From MGR-bin208 sp043779285 (lineage in GTDB: Bacteria > Bacteroidota > Bacteroidia > Chitinophagales > Chitinophagaceae): DNA of 16,295 nt. The position numbers and the translations under genes were made by a program. The DNA is taken from positions 1 through 16,295 of the forward strand of contig JAYWEL010000257.1 in the NCBI GenBank assembly GCA_043779285.1, written 5' to 3'. Positions 1 through 7,502 of this stretch are shown here, piece by piece; position 1 is the stretch's first letter, and every line of letters starts with the position of its first letter. Below the pieces are notes generated by a model. The model made no database searches and was not told the origin of the DNA. It saw nothing but the letters and a program-made list of their open reading frames with translations.

Positions 1-323
1 CTATCAATGGCAACCCCAACTTTACCAACTTCACCTTCTGATAAGGAATGGTCGCTGTCGTACCCTATTTGTGTTGGTAAGTCAAATGCAACACTTAACC
101 CTTTTACTCCCTGAGATAATAGAAAATGATACCGTTTATTACTTTCTTCGGCGGTACTGAAGCCTGCATATTGACGCATGGTCCACAGTTTACCACGATA
201 CATGTCATGCTGTACACCCCTGGTAAATGGATATTCACCGGGTTCTTCATTCATTTCAACCGGTGCAGAATAGAGCTTTTTTAAATCAATGCCGCTATCT
301 GTTGTTTTTTTAAAATTATCCAT
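1..323 (-). CDS. Methylmalonyl-CoA mutase family protein, N-terminal part (partial)
   Basis: The first 107 residues are visible; the 3' part lies beyond the window edge. Residues 31-107 match the N-terminal catalytic barrel of B12-dependent acyl-CoA mutases: PFTRG (32-36), MYRGKLWTMRQYAGFSTAEE (41-60), GLSVAFDLPTQ (75-85), GYDSDH (87-92) and GEVGKVGVAID (97-107). Tyr42 aligns with the active-site Tyr of the TMY motif in the Propionibacterium enzyme. The family converts methylmalonyl-CoA and succinyl-CoA reversibly by a radical mechanism with adenosylcobalamin. The short leader of about 30 residues before PFTRG suggests the catalytic subunit type, but whether a B12-binding domain follows in the same chain cannot be seen. 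Isobutyryl-CoA and related mutases share these motifs, so the substrate is not settled. It starts 9 bp after the stop of the small membrane protein gene and is probably cotranscribed with it. Confidence 0.9.
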   Translation of the reverse strand, partial: MDNFKKTTDSGIDLKKLYSAPVEMNEEPGEYPFTRGVQHDMYRGKLWTMRQYAGFSTAEESNKRYHFLLSQGVKGLSVAFDLPTQIGYDSDHSLSEGEVGKVGVAID

Positions 324-332
324 AGTAGATAT

Positions 333-842
333 TTACTTCATCATTTTTTTTGCTTCAAAACTGATTGCTTCCAAAACGATTTTATGTAATGGTTCTTTCG
401 TTTGCAACATGGTAAAATCCAGTATGGCCTTGTTCAAATCATTCGCAGAAGCATCTGCAGAAAGCGATGCTGCAACCTGGTTAATGATCAGCATATTCTG
501 CTCTTTTAATTTATTTATGGTATCCCAGGCAATTGCGCTGACAAAAATTTGTTGTGAAATATTGTGTTCATATTCCTGCTTGATGTTTTCGATTAAAATG
601 AATTGCATTTCTTTGGCAGAGATATTTGCATGATAATTTCTACTAATTAGATTGGCTAAGGAAAGCCTTTCTGCTAAAATTACTAAACGTTCATAAGCCT
701 GCAACTGCATGGGTCTTGTACTGAATGAATCGGTTGGCTCGGCAGTTTTTTTATTGGATTGCTGATTCCATAAAAAAAAGGTAGCCAATGCAACGACTAA
801 TGCCACTAAAGAAACAACCAGACTAAGGGTATTTGTATCCAT
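333..842 (-). CDS. Small membrane-anchored protein of unknown function upstream of the mutase gene
   Basis: I do not recognise this 169-residue protein with confidence. It begins with MDTNTLS, followed by one hydrophobic helix (about residues 6-25) and a Lys/Gln/Asn-rich stretch. Residues 43-169 look almost wholly alpha-helical and soluble, with no Cys and no catalytic motif that I can see. With no cleavable signal and positive charge after the helix (KK at 31-32), the helical domain is most likely cytoplasmic and tethered to the inner membrane. The frame extends 27 residues further upstream, but that stretch is not membrane- or signal-like, and a TAnnTTTG promoter element lies inside it, so I start at Met 842. 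Its stop is 9 bp before the mutase start, which suggests one transcript. A role connected to the mutase is only a guess from position. Confidence 0.75.
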   Translation of the reverse strand: MDTNTLSLVVSLVALVVALATFFLWNQQSNKKTAEPTDSFSTRPMQLQAYERLVILAERLSLANLISRNYHANISAKEMQFILIENIKQEYEHNISQQIFVSAIAWDTINKLKEQNMLIINQVAASLSADASANDLNKAILDFTMLQTKEPLHKIVLEAISFEAKKMMK

Positions 843-861
843 GTAGATTTTATTAAGCAGA

Positions 862-869
862 CAAAAATA
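862..869 (-). promoter_or_regulatory. -7 promoter element for the membrane protein-mutase operon
   Basis: Read on the minus strand this is TATTTTTG, a full match to the Bacteroidota -7 consensus TAnnTTTG. It ends 19 nt before the chosen ATG at 842. I see no convincing TTG at the expected -33 position. Confidence 0.45.
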
Positions 870-935
870 GGAAAGGAAGTTCGTATCCGATTTGCTTTTA
901 ATAAAAGGCTTTCGAAACATCAAAAGAAAATGGTT

Positions 936-943
936 TAATTTTG
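936..943 (+). promoter_or_regulatory. -7 promoter element directly in front of the iron-sulfur carrier gene
   Basis: TAATTTTG matches TAnnTTTG fully, and only 4 nt separate it from the ATG at 948. Transcription starting the usual few bases downstream would begin at or within the start codon, giving a leaderless or nearly leaderless mRNA. No clear -33 TTG is present. Confidence 0.45.
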
Positions 944-947
944 CTGT

Positions 948-1292
948 ATGGAAACATTATTATTAAGTCCGGTAAGTTTTACCAATACAGCAATAGCTGA
1001 AATTAAGCGAATAACGCAACAAATTGATTTTGACCAAAGCCAGGTTTTACGGGTTGCGGTTAAAGGTGGGGGATGCTCCGGAATGACCTATGTATTAGGT
1101 TTTGACAAAAAAGAAGAAGGCGATACCATATATGCGTTTTCAGGTATAGAATATGTAATGAAAACAGCCCATGAAATTTATTTATTGGGGATGGAAATAA
1201 ATTGGGAAGATGGGTTGAATAACCGGGGATTCACGTTTAAAAATCCTAATGCCAGCTCAACCTGTGGTTGTGGTACTTCATTCGCTGTTTAA
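948..1292 (+). CDS. A-type iron-sulfur cluster carrier (IscA/ErpA/SufA, HesB family)
   Basis: This 114-residue protein has the whole HesB-like fold at the family's usual length. The three conserved cysteines are present: Cys43 in GGGCSGMTY and Cys106 and Cys108 in the C-terminal STCGCGTSF. These bind the [2Fe-2S]/[4Fe-4S] cluster or iron that the carrier passes to client apoproteins in the cytoplasm. LGFDKKEEGD and the NxxxFxFxNPNA block are also typical. No other isc or suf genes are nearby, so which paralogue it is (iscA, erpA or sufA) cannot be decided, and I give no symbol. The only possible Met start is the one used, and the domain begins within about 10 residues of it. It is divergent from the mutase operon and convergent with secDF, with its own promoter motif and a shared terminator, so it is probably monocistronic. 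Confidence 0.93.
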   Translation: METLLLSPVSFTNTAIAEIKRITQQIDFDQSQVLRVAVKGGGCSGMTYVLGFDKKEEGDTIYAFSGIEYVMKTAHEIYLLGMEINWEDGLNNRGFTFKNPNASSTCGCGTSFAV

Positions 1293-1348
1293 TTTTGTTT
1301 TGGTATAAAAAGTAATACCATCTTGATTTACTGTTTATAAGCGGTATA

Positions 1349-1383
1349 AAAACCCCGTCTCGTTTAAAACGAGACGGGGTTTT
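1349..1383. terminator. Bidirectional intrinsic terminator between the iron-sulfur carrier gene and secDF
   Basis: A perfect 14-bp inverted repeat has the left arm AAAACCCCGTCTCG (1349-1362) and the right arm at 1370-1383, around a 7-nt AT loop that can close two more pairs. The GC-rich core is flanked by an A-run on one side and a T-run on the other, so it gives a hairpin plus U-tract on both strands. It sits 56 bp past the carrier gene stop and 22 bp past the secDF stop. Confidence 0.92.
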
Positions 1384-1405
1384 CTATTGGTAAGCAATTA
1401 ATTTA

Positions 1406-4400
1406 TTATTTGGCCAAACTTGTTTTAACCTTCGTTTTTTCTTCAGGTAAAAGATCTGCCTTACCCAATGGTTTGTTCCGGCCAATATCGATCAAAATTG
1501 GTGCACCTACAAATATAGAAGAGTAAACACCGGTTACGATTCCAATTAACATGGCAAATGAAAATCCACGGGTTACTTCACCACCAAAGATGAAAAGTAT
1601 CAGGATTACAATAAACACTGTCACAGAAGTCATTACTGTACGGCTTAATGTATCGTTGATGGCTCTGTTGATGATCACCGTTTTTGTAGTTCCCTTCAAT
1701 TCGCGGCTGTATTCACGTATCCGGTCAAATACAATTACAGTATCATTCATGGAGAAACCAATTACAGTAAGAACGGCTGCAATAAAATGCTGATCAATCT
1801 CTAACGGGAATGGAACCACATTTTTCAGGAATGAGAATACGGCTAAGGTAACTAATACATCGTGCAATAATGCCACGAGGGTGCCAAAAGAGTATCTCCA
1901 GTCACGGAAACGGATGAAGATATAAAGGGTGATCAATAATATTGACCAGAATGTAGCCCATTTTGCACCGGCTTTCAAATCATCAGAGATGGTTGGTAAA
2001 ACGGTTTTAGAACCCATCTTATATTCTGTATCAAATTGTTCGTAGCTGATATTTGCCGGAAGGTGATTCTTTAAACCGGCAATTAATTTTGATTCAACCA
2101 GTGAATCTACCTGCAATCCTGTTTCCTTAATTAAATAGGAAGTAGTAATGTCAAGTTGGTTATTGGAACCGATCGTTTTAATAACCGGGTTTTCACCAAA
2201 GGATACTTTCAGGTCATCACGTACCTTCTCAACATTCACAGCTTTGTCAAAGCGAACAATATAACTTCTTCCTCCACTAAACTCAACACCTTCGTTGAAG
2301 CCGTTGAAGACAGCCCCAATACCTAAGATCAATACAGCAACAGAAATTCCATACGCATACTTGCGGTATTCAATGAATTTGAAATTGGCATGTTTAAAAA
2401 TCTTTTTTGAAATACCAGTGAAATATTCCAGGTGACGATTTTTATCTGTAAACCAATCTGTAACCCAACGGCTTACCAGGATACCACAGAAAAGTGATAA
2501 TAAAATACCAATAATCTGTGTTGTAGCAAATCCTTTTACCGGACCTAAGCCAAAATAGAAAAGAATGATTGCGGTAAGTAGGGTTGTAATATGTGCATCC
2601 AATACCGGCGGTAAAGAGCGGTAATACCCGTCTTTAATGGCCAGTAAATAGCTTTTGCCCTTTGACAACTCTTCTTTTACACGTTCGTAAATGATAACGT
2701 TTGTATCTACAGCCATACCAATGGTTAATACCAAACCGGCAATACCTGGTGCAGTTAAAGTAGCACCCAATCCGGTTAGTACACCTACTGTAAATAATAG
2801 GTTTAATATCAAAGCAATGTTCGCAATCCATCCGCTGGTATTATAATATACAAGCATCAAAAGGAAGATAACAATGAATGATATCAGGAAGGCCAGAGAA
2901 CCACCTTTTACTGCTTCTTTACCAAGAGTTGGCCCAACTTGTTGAAACTGAACAATTTTAGCTGGTGCTGGTAATTTACCTGCTTTTAAAATATTTGAAA
3001 GATCCTGTGCTTCCTGTTCTGTAAATCCACCGGAGATACTTGAGTTGCCACCATCAATTACACTGTTTACATTAGGCGCTGAATAAACGATATTGTCTAA
3101 TGCAATAGCAATGGGTTTGCCAATATTATCACGGGTCATATCGGCCCATATTCTTGTACCTAGGTTATTCATTTTCATGGTAACCTGTACCTGGCCGGTT
3201 GTTGGATCATAATCCTGGCGAGCATCTACAACGGCTTCACCTTCTAATTTTGCTTTTTCACGACCATAAGTCTTGATAGCATATAAAGGAAGGAAATCTC
3301 TTTGTGTTTTATCCTGGCCCGATGGCATGCCATACATCCAAATGATATCAGAAGGAAATTGTGCTCTAATGCCTTCCGTTTCTAAATAAGAACGTACTAA
3401 AGATGAATCTCTAACATTCACCATTCCAATAGCTGAATTATAAGATACGGCTCCTTTCTCATTTTGATAAGGTGGGATGAATTGGATATATTTTGCCAGT
3501 GTATGTTTTTCGGTAGCTGCAGTACTTAATGCTTTTGCAGTATCAGCAGCAGGTGCTTTGCTAAGTTCTTCAGAAAGTTTACTACTGCCGGTATCTTTTT
3601 TAGTTTCAGCTACAACAGCTTTTGCAACACTGGTGTCAGTAGCCAATTTGCCGCCCATTAATGCATTAAAGGCTTCGTCTGCCGATTGAATATTTTGGCC
3701 AACCTCCCCAATATTATAAACTTCCCAGAACTGAAGGTTTGCAGATGATTGTAAGTATTTTCTAACTCTTTCCTGATCCTGAACACCTGGTAATTCAACA
3801 GTAATAATTCCTTTAACCGGATCGGGATTGATATTTGGTTGAGCTACTCCGAATTGGTCGATACGGGTATTCATAACTCGGAAAGTCCTTTCAAAAGCAT
3901 CTTTCGCTTCAACTCTCAAAGCAGCAATTACCTTATCATCAGAATCTCCGATTTTTATTTTATCCTGGTTGGCAGTAGAAAATATAGAAGCCAATTTGCC
4001 GGTAGGATTCAATTTTCTGTATTCTTCTACAAACAATGTAATGAAGTCAGCATTGCTATTAGCTTTGCGCACATCTGCGTTTACCAATGCTTTTTGAAAA
4101 CTTGGTTCTTTTGAATTATTGGACATGGACTTTAATAATCCAACCAACTCAACTTCCATGGTTACATTGATTCCACCTTGCAGATCAAGACCGAGATTTA
4201 ATTCATTTTCTTTGGCTTGCTTATAACTCATAGCTCCAGCGGGGCCATACGTTACAATAACATCCTTTGTACTATCTACTAAACGTTTCAATCTATCGGC
4301 ATAAAAAACATTCAGGGAGTCTTGATAAACAGCTTGAAACTCTTTGTTGCCAGGGTATTTAACTTCAGCAGAAGGGAAGTTTGACTTGACAAAAGCCTGG

Positions 4401-4516
4401 GCACTTGCTTCCAATTTTTTTTCATGATTGCGTACAATCCATGTAAAAGAAAGTTGATAAACAGAGTATATGATCAATAAGATCGTGAAAAAACGAATTA
4501 AACCTTTGAGTTGCAT
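1406..4516 (-). CDS. secDF: Fused protein translocase subunit SecD-SecF
   Basis: This 1036-residue inner-membrane protein joins SecD and SecF in one chain, as is usual in Bacteroidota. It uses the proton gradient to help pull translocating proteins through SecYEG on the periplasmic side. After an N-terminal helix (about 5-22) comes the SecD signature LGLDLQGG (108-115), the periplasmic P1 region with TRIDQFGVAQPNI (218-230), ISGGFTEQEA (494-503) and the SecD membrane block with GMAVDTNVIIYERVKEE (600-616). The SecF half begins near 710, with VEFSGG (744-749), VALLHDV (881-887) and GFSMNDTVIVFDRIRE (920-935). Asp604 and Asp925 sit in the paired motifs thought to carry protons. An Ala/Lys/Thr-rich stretch at about 280-340 looks like an inserted flexible linker in P1. 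The gene is single, with its own promoter motif, and shares a terminator with the convergent carrier gene. Confidence 0.97.
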   Translation of the reverse strand: MQLKGLIRFFTILLIIYSVYQLSFTWIVRNHEKKLEASAQAFVKSNFPSAEVKYPGNKEFQAVYQDSLNVFYADRLKRLVDSTKDVIVTYGPAGAMSYKQAKENELNLGLDLQGGINVTMEVELVGLLKSMSNNSKEPSFQKALVNADVRKANSNADFITLFVEEYRKLNPTGKLASIFSTANQDKIKIGDSDDKVIAALRVEAKDAFERTFRVMNTRIDQFGVAQPNINPDPVKGIITVELPGVQDQERVRKYLQSSANLQFWEVYNIGEVGQNIQSADEAFNALMGGKLATDTSVAKAVVAETKKDTGSSKLSEELSKAPAADTAKALSTAATEKHTLAKYIQFIPPYQNEKGAVSYNSAIGMVNVRDSSLVRSYLETEGIRAQFPSDIIWMYGMPSGQDKTQRDFLPLYAIKTYGREKAKLEGEAVVDARQDYDPTTGQVQVTMKMNNLGTRIWADMTRDNIGKPIAIALDNIVYSAPNVNSVIDGGNSSISGGFTEQEAQDLSNILKAGKLPAPAKIVQFQQVGPTLGKEAVKGGSLAFLISFIVIFLLMLVYYNTSGWIANIALILNLLFTVGVLTGLGATLTAPGIAGLVLTIGMAVDTNVIIYERVKEELSKGKSYLLAIKDGYYRSLPPVLDAHITTLLTAIILFYFGLGPVKGFATTQIIGILLSLFCGILVSRWVTDWFTDKNRHLEYFTGISKKIFKHANFKFIEYRKYAYGISVAVLILGIGAVFNGFNEGVEFSGGRSYIVRFDKAVNVEKVRDDLKVSFGENPVIKTIGSNNQLDITTSYLIKETGLQVDSLVESKLIAGLKNHLPANISYEQFDTEYKMGSKTVLPTISDDLKAGAKWATFWSILLITLYIFIRFRDWRYSFGTLVALLHDVLVTLAVFSFLKNVVPFPLEIDQHFIAAVLTVIGFSMNDTVIVFDRIREYSRELKGTTKTVIINRAINDTLSRTVMTSVTVFIVILILFIFGGEVTRGFSFAMLIGIVTGVYSSIFVGAPILIDIGRNKPLGKADLLPEEKTKVKTSLAK

Positions 4517-4550
4517 ACGAAAATTGTTTTCAAAAAATTTTAAAGAGGGG

Positions 4551-4558
4551 CAAAGATA
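4551..4558 (-). promoter_or_regulatory. -7 promoter element for secDF
   Basis: The minus strand reads TATCTTTG, a full TAnnTTTG match, followed by the common GC. It ends 34 nt upstream of the secDF ATG. A -33 TTG is not obvious. Confidence 0.5.
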
Positions 4559-4720
4559 GCTTTTTAGGATATATAAAATACAGCAGAATTATTTGTTTTT
4601 GAACAAGTGAAATGGGGTTAATCAATTAGTTTTCTTTAAATATGAAATTATAAAAATTTATCCAGGTTATTGAGTTTGACTTATGGTTGATTTAAGTGAA
4701 TTCTTTTTATCTTGAATCCT

Positions 4721-4728
4721 TACATTTG
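4721..4728 (+). promoter_or_regulatory. -7 promoter element for the aminotransferase gene
   Basis: TACATTTG is a full match to TAnnTTTG, 19 nt before the ATG at 4748. It lies downstream of the alternative TTG start at 4712, so a transcript from it would not contain that codon. This favours the ATG at 4748. Confidence 0.5.
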
Positions 4729-4747
4729 CTACTTCAAAATTCTAAAC

Positions 4748-5938
4748 ATGCAATTATCATCCAGACTGGAACTTTTTAATGAACCCGAAACCTTGAAAAT
4801 GGCCAAATTGGGTCGGGAATTAAGAGCTCTGGGTTTTGATATTACAGATTTAAGCTTGGGAGAACCTGACTTTGACACGCCTGAACATATTAAAGAAGCT
4901 GCAAAAAAAGCCATTGATGATAATTGGAGCCATTATCCGCCCGTAGCCGGTTATCCCGATTTGAAGGAAGCAATTTGTGTAAAATTGAAAAGGGATAATG
5001 AATTGGATTATAAGCCGGAGAATATCCTTGTTTCTACCGGCGCAAAACAAAGCCTGGCCAATGCAGTATTGGCAGTGGTAAGTAAAGGCGATGAAGTTAT
5101 TATTCCAACACCATATTGGGTTACGTATTCCGAAATAGTGAAATTTGGTGAAGGTGTGCCTGTATTAGTGAATGCAAGTTTGGAAAATGATTATAAAATT
5201 ACTCCAGAAGAGTTGGAACAAAATATTACGGATAAAACCAAGTTGTTCATATTTTCATCTCCCTGCAATCCTACCGGGTCGGTTTATACCAAACTTGAAT
5301 TAAAAGCTTTGGCTGATGTGTTTGCAAAACATCCGAATATCATGATCATTTCTGATGAAATTTATGAGTACATCAATTTTATTGGTAAACACGAAAGCAT
5401 TGCTCAATTTGATATTATCAAAGACCAGATTATTATTATTAATGGCCTGAGTAAAGGATACGCCATGACCGGTTACCGGCTTGGTTATATAGCGGCAAAT
5501 ACCGCCATCGTAAAAGCATGTGAAAAATTACAAGGACAATTTACCAGTGGGGCAAATACAATCACTCAACGGGCGGCTATTACTGCATTGCTTGCCGATT
5601 TGAAACCAACCAAAGACATGGTGGAAGAGTTTAAGAAAAGAAGAAAAAGAGTCATGGAACTGGTTAGTGAAATTCCCGGAATGATTTGTACCGAGCCAAC
5701 TGGTGCTTTCTATGTGTTCCCAGTCATCTCATCTTATTTTGGAAAATCAGATGGCACAGACATCATCAATAATGCCGATGAATTGTGTATGTATTTTCTG
5801 AAAAAAGCCAATGTGTCTACAGTCACAGGTTCTGCTTTTGGAAATCCAAATTGTATTCGGATTTCATTTGCAAACAATATGGAAAATATCGAAAATGGGT
5901 TTGCTAAAATTAAAAATGCATTAGCGGCACTTAAGTAA
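4748..5938 (+). CDS. Class I PLP-dependent aminotransferase (aspartate/prephenate aminotransferase-like)
   Basis: This 396-residue fold-type I aminotransferase moves an amino group between an amino acid and a 2-oxo acid. Visible motifs are the substrate-loop sequence LSLGEPDFDTP (36-46), STGAKQSL (96-103), PYWVTYSE (122-129), SPCNPTGSVY (171-180) with Asn174, SDEIYEY (202-208) with Asp203 and Tyr206 around the PLP ring, NGLSKGYAMTGYRLGY (232-247) with the Schiff-base Lys236, and Arg371 in RISF for the substrate carboxylate. The arrangement is that of the I-gamma branch, which includes thermophilic AspC and bifunctional aspartate/prephenate aminotransferases. The substrate cannot be fixed from sequence alone. 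A TTG 12 codons upstream is in frame, but the ATG start begins with the usual short helix and follows a promoter motif. The stop lies only 11 bp from the stop of convergent coaE, with no terminator between them. Confidence 0.93.
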   Translation: MQLSSRLELFNEPETLKMAKLGRELRALGFDITDLSLGEPDFDTPEHIKEAAKKAIDDNWSHYPPVAGYPDLKEAICVKLKRDNELDYKPENILVSTGAKQSLANAVLAVVSKGDEVIIPTPYWVTYSEIVKFGEGVPVLVNASLENDYKITPEELEQNITDKTKLFIFSSPCNPTGSVYTKLELKALADVFAKHPNIMIISDEIYEYINFIGKHESIAQFDIIKDQIIIINGLSKGYAMTGYRLGYIAANTAIVKACEKLQGQFTSGANTITQRAAITALLADLKPTKDMVEEFKKRRKRVMELVSEIPGMICTEPTGAFYVFPVISSYFGKSDGTDIINNADELCMYFLKKANVSTVTGSAFGNPNCIRISFANNMENIENGFAKIKNALAALK

Positions 5939-5949
5939 AAAAGTTAAAG

Positions 5950-6537
5950 TCAATTTTTTAAAGAAAGAAATAATTCGTGTAATTGAATTACCTGGGGAAT
6001 CAGTAATTGCACTTCATCATTATATATAATGTAATCACTGCGGTTTAATTTTTCTACTTCATTCATTTGGCCATTTATTCTTTTCTGTACATCTTCTTCT
6101 GTGATTCCATCCCGTTCAATAACCCGTTTTATTCGTAACGAAACCGGTGCTGACACGGCAATTACATAATCCAGTATTTTTTCCGAACCAATTTCAAAAA
6201 TCAAGGCGGCTTCTTTGATGATATAAGGCGAATGTTGTTTTTTCATCCATTCATCAGCATCTTTCAAAGTAGCTGGATGAACAATGGCGTTCAGGATGTC
6301 CAATTTTTCTTTATTCCCAAAAACCTTAGATGCCAATAATTGTCGGTTCAATTGATTATTGATATACACATCATCTCCAAAATTTAATTTGATTTTCTGT
6401 ATCAACTCCGGGTCATTGTTCATCAATTTTTTTGCCGAGTCATCGGCATAATAAACTGGTATGCCAAGCACTTCAAAAATTTTTGCAACAGTTGTTTTTC
6501 CACTGCCGATACCACCGGTTAATCCAATTTTTAACAT
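5950..6537 (-). CDS. coaE: Dephospho-CoA kinase
   Basis: This 195-residue P-loop kinase performs the last step of coenzyme A synthesis, phosphorylating the ribose 3'-hydroxyl of dephospho-CoA with ATP in the cytoplasm. The N-terminus GLTGGIGSGKTTVA carries the Walker A motif at residues 8-15. YYADDSAKK (29-37) with Asp32 is the conserved catalytic region, and VHP (86-88), KEAALIFE (108-115) and RVIERDGITEEDVQKRI (138-154) match the substrate-lid and Arg motifs. Length is normal for the family. It is the last gene of the nusB-DUF1573-yajC-coaE run. A hairpin lies only 14 nt upstream of its ATG, so its expression may be reduced relative to yajC or set from another promoter. Confidence 0.96.
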   Translation of the reverse strand: MLKIGLTGGIGSGKTTVAKIFEVLGIPVYYADDSAKKLMNNDPELIQKIKLNFGDDVYINNQLNRQLLASKVFGNKEKLDILNAIVHPATLKDADEWMKKQHSPYIIKEAALIFEIGSEKILDYVIAVSAPVSLRIKRVIERDGITEEDVQKRINGQMNEVEKLNRSDYIIYNDEVQLLIPQVIQLHELFLSLKN

Positions 6538-6551
6538 TGTATAAAAATAAA

Positions 6552-6594
6552 GAAATCCGAAATCCGAAGTTTAGTTCTTCGAATTTCGGATTTC
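6552..6594 (-). repeat. Heptamer-built inverted repeat (hairpin) between yajC and coaE
   Basis: The arms 6552-6569 (GAAATCCGAAATCCGAAG) and 6577-6594 pair over 18 positions with one mismatch, which is a G-U wobble in minus-strand RNA, around a 7-nt loop. On the minus strand the stem is followed by TTTATTTTTATACA and then the coaE ATG, so it could act as a partial terminator or attenuator in the operon. The same stretch also reads in register as six 7-bp units starting with two copies of GAAATCC, linking it to the heptamer arrays near 12085 and 13393. Confidence 0.7.
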
Positions 6595-6611
6595 AGTAAT
6601 TGAAAATAAAA

Positions 6612-6947
6612 TTATTTCTTATCCGTTGCTGGAACGGCTTTATTCAATTGCTCTGTCCATTCCATAGAAAGGGCCGATTTTTCAATTTTAATATAGCTGC
6701 CCGGGCTAACTTCAAGACTCAAAGTACTGTCTTCATTTACTTTATTTACTGTTCCGTGAATACCGGCAATAGTAACAATCTTGTCGCCTTTCTGGATGTT
6801 TTCAATAAAAGTTTTCTGACTCTTTGCTTTTTTAGATTGTGGACGAATAAAGAATAACCAGAAAACCAGGATCATTAACCCCAGAAAAATAAACTGAAAA
6901 CTTCCGCCACCCGGTGCGGCTTGTAATAATAATACATTTAAAAGCAT
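6612..6947 (-). CDS. yajC: Preprotein translocase accessory subunit YajC
   Basis: This 111-residue protein is the small inner-membrane partner of SecDF. After a short N-terminus with a Gly-rich turn (APGGGS, 11-16) there is one membrane helix (about 17-34) that runs into the family hallmark FIRPQSKK (33-40), then a cytoplasmic domain with GDKIVTIAGIHGTV (54-67), where YajC proteins keep the GD.VVT..GI.G.V pattern. Length is normal. It lies 40 bp after the DUF1573 lipoprotein gene and upstream of coaE on the same strand. The secDF gene it works with is also in this window, about 2 kb away but separated from it by the aminotransferase and coaE genes, so the two are not in one operon here. Confidence 0.95.
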   Translation of the reverse strand: MLLNVLLLQAAPGGGSFQFIFLGLMILVFWLFFIRPQSKKAKSQKTFIENIQKGDKIVTIAGIHGTVNKVNEDSTLSLEVSPGSYIKIEKSALSMEWTEQLNKAVPATDKK

Positions 6948-6987
6948 GATGAATTTCTCTTTTTTTGTTGATTAAATAGTTGTCGAA

Positions 6988-7452
6988 TTATTTTTTTACC
7001 AGCTCCAATCTGAATGAAAGATTATGACCGGGTGATTCTTTTGTATTTGCAGTAACATACACTTCTTTACGTTGTTCTCCTTCCGGTCTGCCGTTGCTGT
7101 CAAACTTTGCTTTAATAACAGATTCTTCTCCTGGTGCAATGGGCTGTTCTGGTTTTTCGGCAATAGTACAACCACAACTGGCACTGGTGTTTACGATAAT
7201 CAGGGGCTTGTTGCCGGTGTTTTTAAAACGCCAGCTAATTTCTACTATCTGTCCTTCGGTTACTTTGCCAAGGTCTCGGAAAGTAGAATCCAGCCATTCA
7301 ATCGTGGTGTAATTGGCCGAATCTTCCAACGCTTTTTCTGCATTAATTAATGGAGAAGCTGTATCCTGATTTCCCTTTTTATTATCAACTGTTTGATTGC
7401 ATGCTATCAAGACAGTTAAAAACAAGATTGATAAAAAAGAGATTTTTTTCAT
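6988..7452 (-). CDS. DUF1573 domain lipoprotein
   Basis: This 154-residue protein starts with MKKISFLSILFLTVLIAC, a lipoprotein signal with lipobox L-I-A-C and lipidated Cys18. A spacer follows, then a DUF1573 domain at about residues 57-152. That domain is an immunoglobulin-like beta-sandwich recognised by FRDLGKVTEG (58-67), FKNTGNKPLII (76-86), SASCGCT (90-96), PIAPGE (104-109) and FDSNGRPG-like FDSNGRPEG (117-125). Cys93 and Cys95 form the typical CGC pair. The domain is common in Bacteroidota and its biochemical role is not known to me. It should be anchored to a membrane facing the periplasm or surface. The gene sits between nusB and yajC, a placement often seen in this phylum, and has its own promoter motif in the 50-bp gap after nusB. 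Confidence 0.9.
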   Translation of the reverse strand: MKKISFLSILFLTVLIACNQTVDNKKGNQDTASPLINAEKALEDSANYTTIEWLDSTFRDLGKVTEGQIVEISWRFKNTGNKPLIIVNTSASCGCTIAEKPEQPIAPGEESVIKAKFDSNGRPEGEQRKEVYVTANTKESPGHNLSFRLELVKK

Positions 7453-7475
7453 TGATTTTTAAAATTATGCAATTG

Positions 7476-7483
7476 CAAATGTA
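7476..7483 (-). promoter_or_regulatory. -7 promoter element for the DUF1573-yajC-coaE genes
   Basis: The minus strand reads TACATTTG followed by CA, a full TAnnTTTG match, ending 23 nt before the DUF1573 ATG and downstream of the nusB stop. It suggests that the distal genes can be transcribed apart from nusB. Confidence 0.45.
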
Positions 7484-7502
7484 ATGGAATAAGTTATCGG
7501 AA

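Noticed and set aside
4712..4747. Upstream TTG start for the aminotransferase
   Set aside because: The -7 promoter element at 4721-4728 lies downstream of the TTG, and the ATG at 4748 matches the family's usual N-terminus.
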